Assembly (NCBI GenBank): GCA_028280915.1
Contig: JANQKX010000715.1
Coordinates: forward strand, 1-6,355
DNA length: 6,355 bases
Origin: Kiloniellaceae bacterium
GTDB taxonomy: Bacteria; Pseudomonadota; Alphaproteobacteria; Kiloniellales; Kiloniellaceae
Reading direction: 5' to 3'
How positions within the stretch are numbered: the stretch's first letter is position 1; each line of letters begins with the position of its first letter. Below, one piece after another: positions 5,862 to 6,355 of this stretch. A program made the position numbers and the translations under genes. A model generated the notes under the pieces. That model worked only from the letters and a program-made list of their open reading frames with translations. It did not search any database and was not told the origin of the DNA.

Positions 5862-6355
5862 ATAACGGCTCCTCCAAGTTTTTCGATGCAGTCGGCCAAG
5901 GCCCTTTTGGTCATCACTTTGACCATGGACCGGCGGTAGTCCGCGCTTGCGCGGACATCTGAAATCGGTTTCGCGTCTGCGCCGGCGGCACGGCCCGCCG
6001 CTTCCAGCCGAGTTTCCGGGACGGTTGAAAGGTCAAGGCCCAAAAGCGCGTTTTCGGCAGCGGTCGAGCGTAAAATCACCGGCGCCACCGCCCCCAAGGC
6101 CACCCGGGCCGCGGTTATCTTGTTCGAGGAATCCACCGTGACCGACGCCGCGGCGTTGACCAATGCGATATCCACCACGGTACGGTCAATGCGCCGATAG
6201 GACGCTTCGGTCCTGGCATTCGATGACAGCGGAATAGTGATTTCCAAAAGCAGACCACCGTTGGAGACGGAGGTTCTGTTCACGCCCTTAAAAAAACCAA
6301 TCAAGGGGACCGCGTCCTCTCCCGCGGCCCCCAGTATCTTGGCCTTTGCGTCCAA
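5858..6355 (-). CDS. Molybdenum hydroxylase FAD-binding (medium) subunit, C-terminal part
   Basis: This is the C-terminal 165 residues of a CoxM-type FAD subunit; the frame is open to the right edge, and whole family members are near 290 residues. The missing N-terminal part would carry the FAD-binding domain, so that half is not seen here. The visible part is the conserved C-terminal domain, with ASYRRIDRTVVDIALVNAA (51-69), ARVALGAVAPV (83-93), an AENALLG segment (100-106) and PISDVRASADYRRSM (130-144). These are all standard for the family. The TTG at the window edge is simply an internal Leu codon, not a start. The stop TGA overlaps the ATG of the 2Fe-2S gene. This subunit would transfer electrons from the iron-sulfur clusters through FAD to an electron acceptor. 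The gene order FAD, 2Fe-2S, Mo matches the coxMSL type. Confidence 0.94.
   Translation of the reverse strand: MDAKAKILGAAGEDAVPLIGFFKGVNRTSVSNGGLLLEITIPLSSNARTEASYRRIDRTVVDIALVNAAASVTVDSSNKITAARVALGAVAPVILRSTAAENALLGLDLSTVPETRLEAAGRAAGADAKPISDVRASADYRRSMVKVMTKRALADCIEKLGGAVI
5869..5875 (-). promoter_or_regulatory. Ribosome binding site of the 2Fe-2S subunit gene
   Basis: On the - strand this reads GGAGGAG, 7 bases before the ATG at 5861. It lies inside the last codons of the FAD subunit gene. Together with the ATGA stop/start overlap, it supports coupled translation of the two subunits. Confidence 0.75.

Noticed and set aside
1..6355. CRISPR arrays, tRNA or rRNA genes, insertion sequences
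   Set aside because: No regularly spaced repeats, no tRNA-like or rRNA-like segment and no transposase or terminal inverted repeats were seen; nearly all bases belong to the seven genes described.

Overview
The window is GC-rich, tightly packed bacterial DNA. Everything in it looks metabolic: uptake of a small polar compound, followed by enzymes that transform it. The protein families and dense gene packing suit a Gram-negative proteobacterium, probably an alphaproteobacterium. That placement is an inference from gene content and composition, since no taxonomic marker is present.

Layout. On the + strand, from the left edge to 2832, there are four genes in series. They are the 3' end of a polar-amino-acid (HisQ/HisM-type) ABC permease, a second complete permease of the same type, an MhpD/fumarylacetoacetate-hydrolase-family protein, and a proline racemase superfamily protein. 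The second permease and the hydratase-like gene are 5 bases apart and look translationally coupled. The racemase-family gene follows a 90-base gap that holds a perfect 14-bp palindrome. On the - strand, from the right edge down to 2964, lies a three-subunit molybdenum hydroxylase (xanthine dehydrogenase family) in the order FAD subunit (5' end outside the window), 2Fe-2S subunit, molybdopterin subunit. The two gene sets converge on a 131-base intergenic region. It contains a 14-bp palindrome, a 10-bp tandem repeat and a stem-loop that could act as a terminator.

How they may work together. The importer would bring in an amino-acid-like or cyclic imino-acid-like compound. The racemase-family protein would epimerise or dehydrate it, the Mo hydroxylase would hydroxylate a heterocycle or oxidise an aldehyde, and the hydratase-like protein would act on a downstream keto acid. 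The substrate cannot be read from the sequence. Three enzymes carry substitutions at expected active-site positions. The racemase homologue has Ser in place of both catalytic Cys. The hydratase homologue appears to lack the usual Lys and Asp. The Mo subunit has a rewritten GGGFGGK-type loop. Together these suggest a catabolic cluster acting on a substrate different from those of the textbook family members. This is the main lead in the window.
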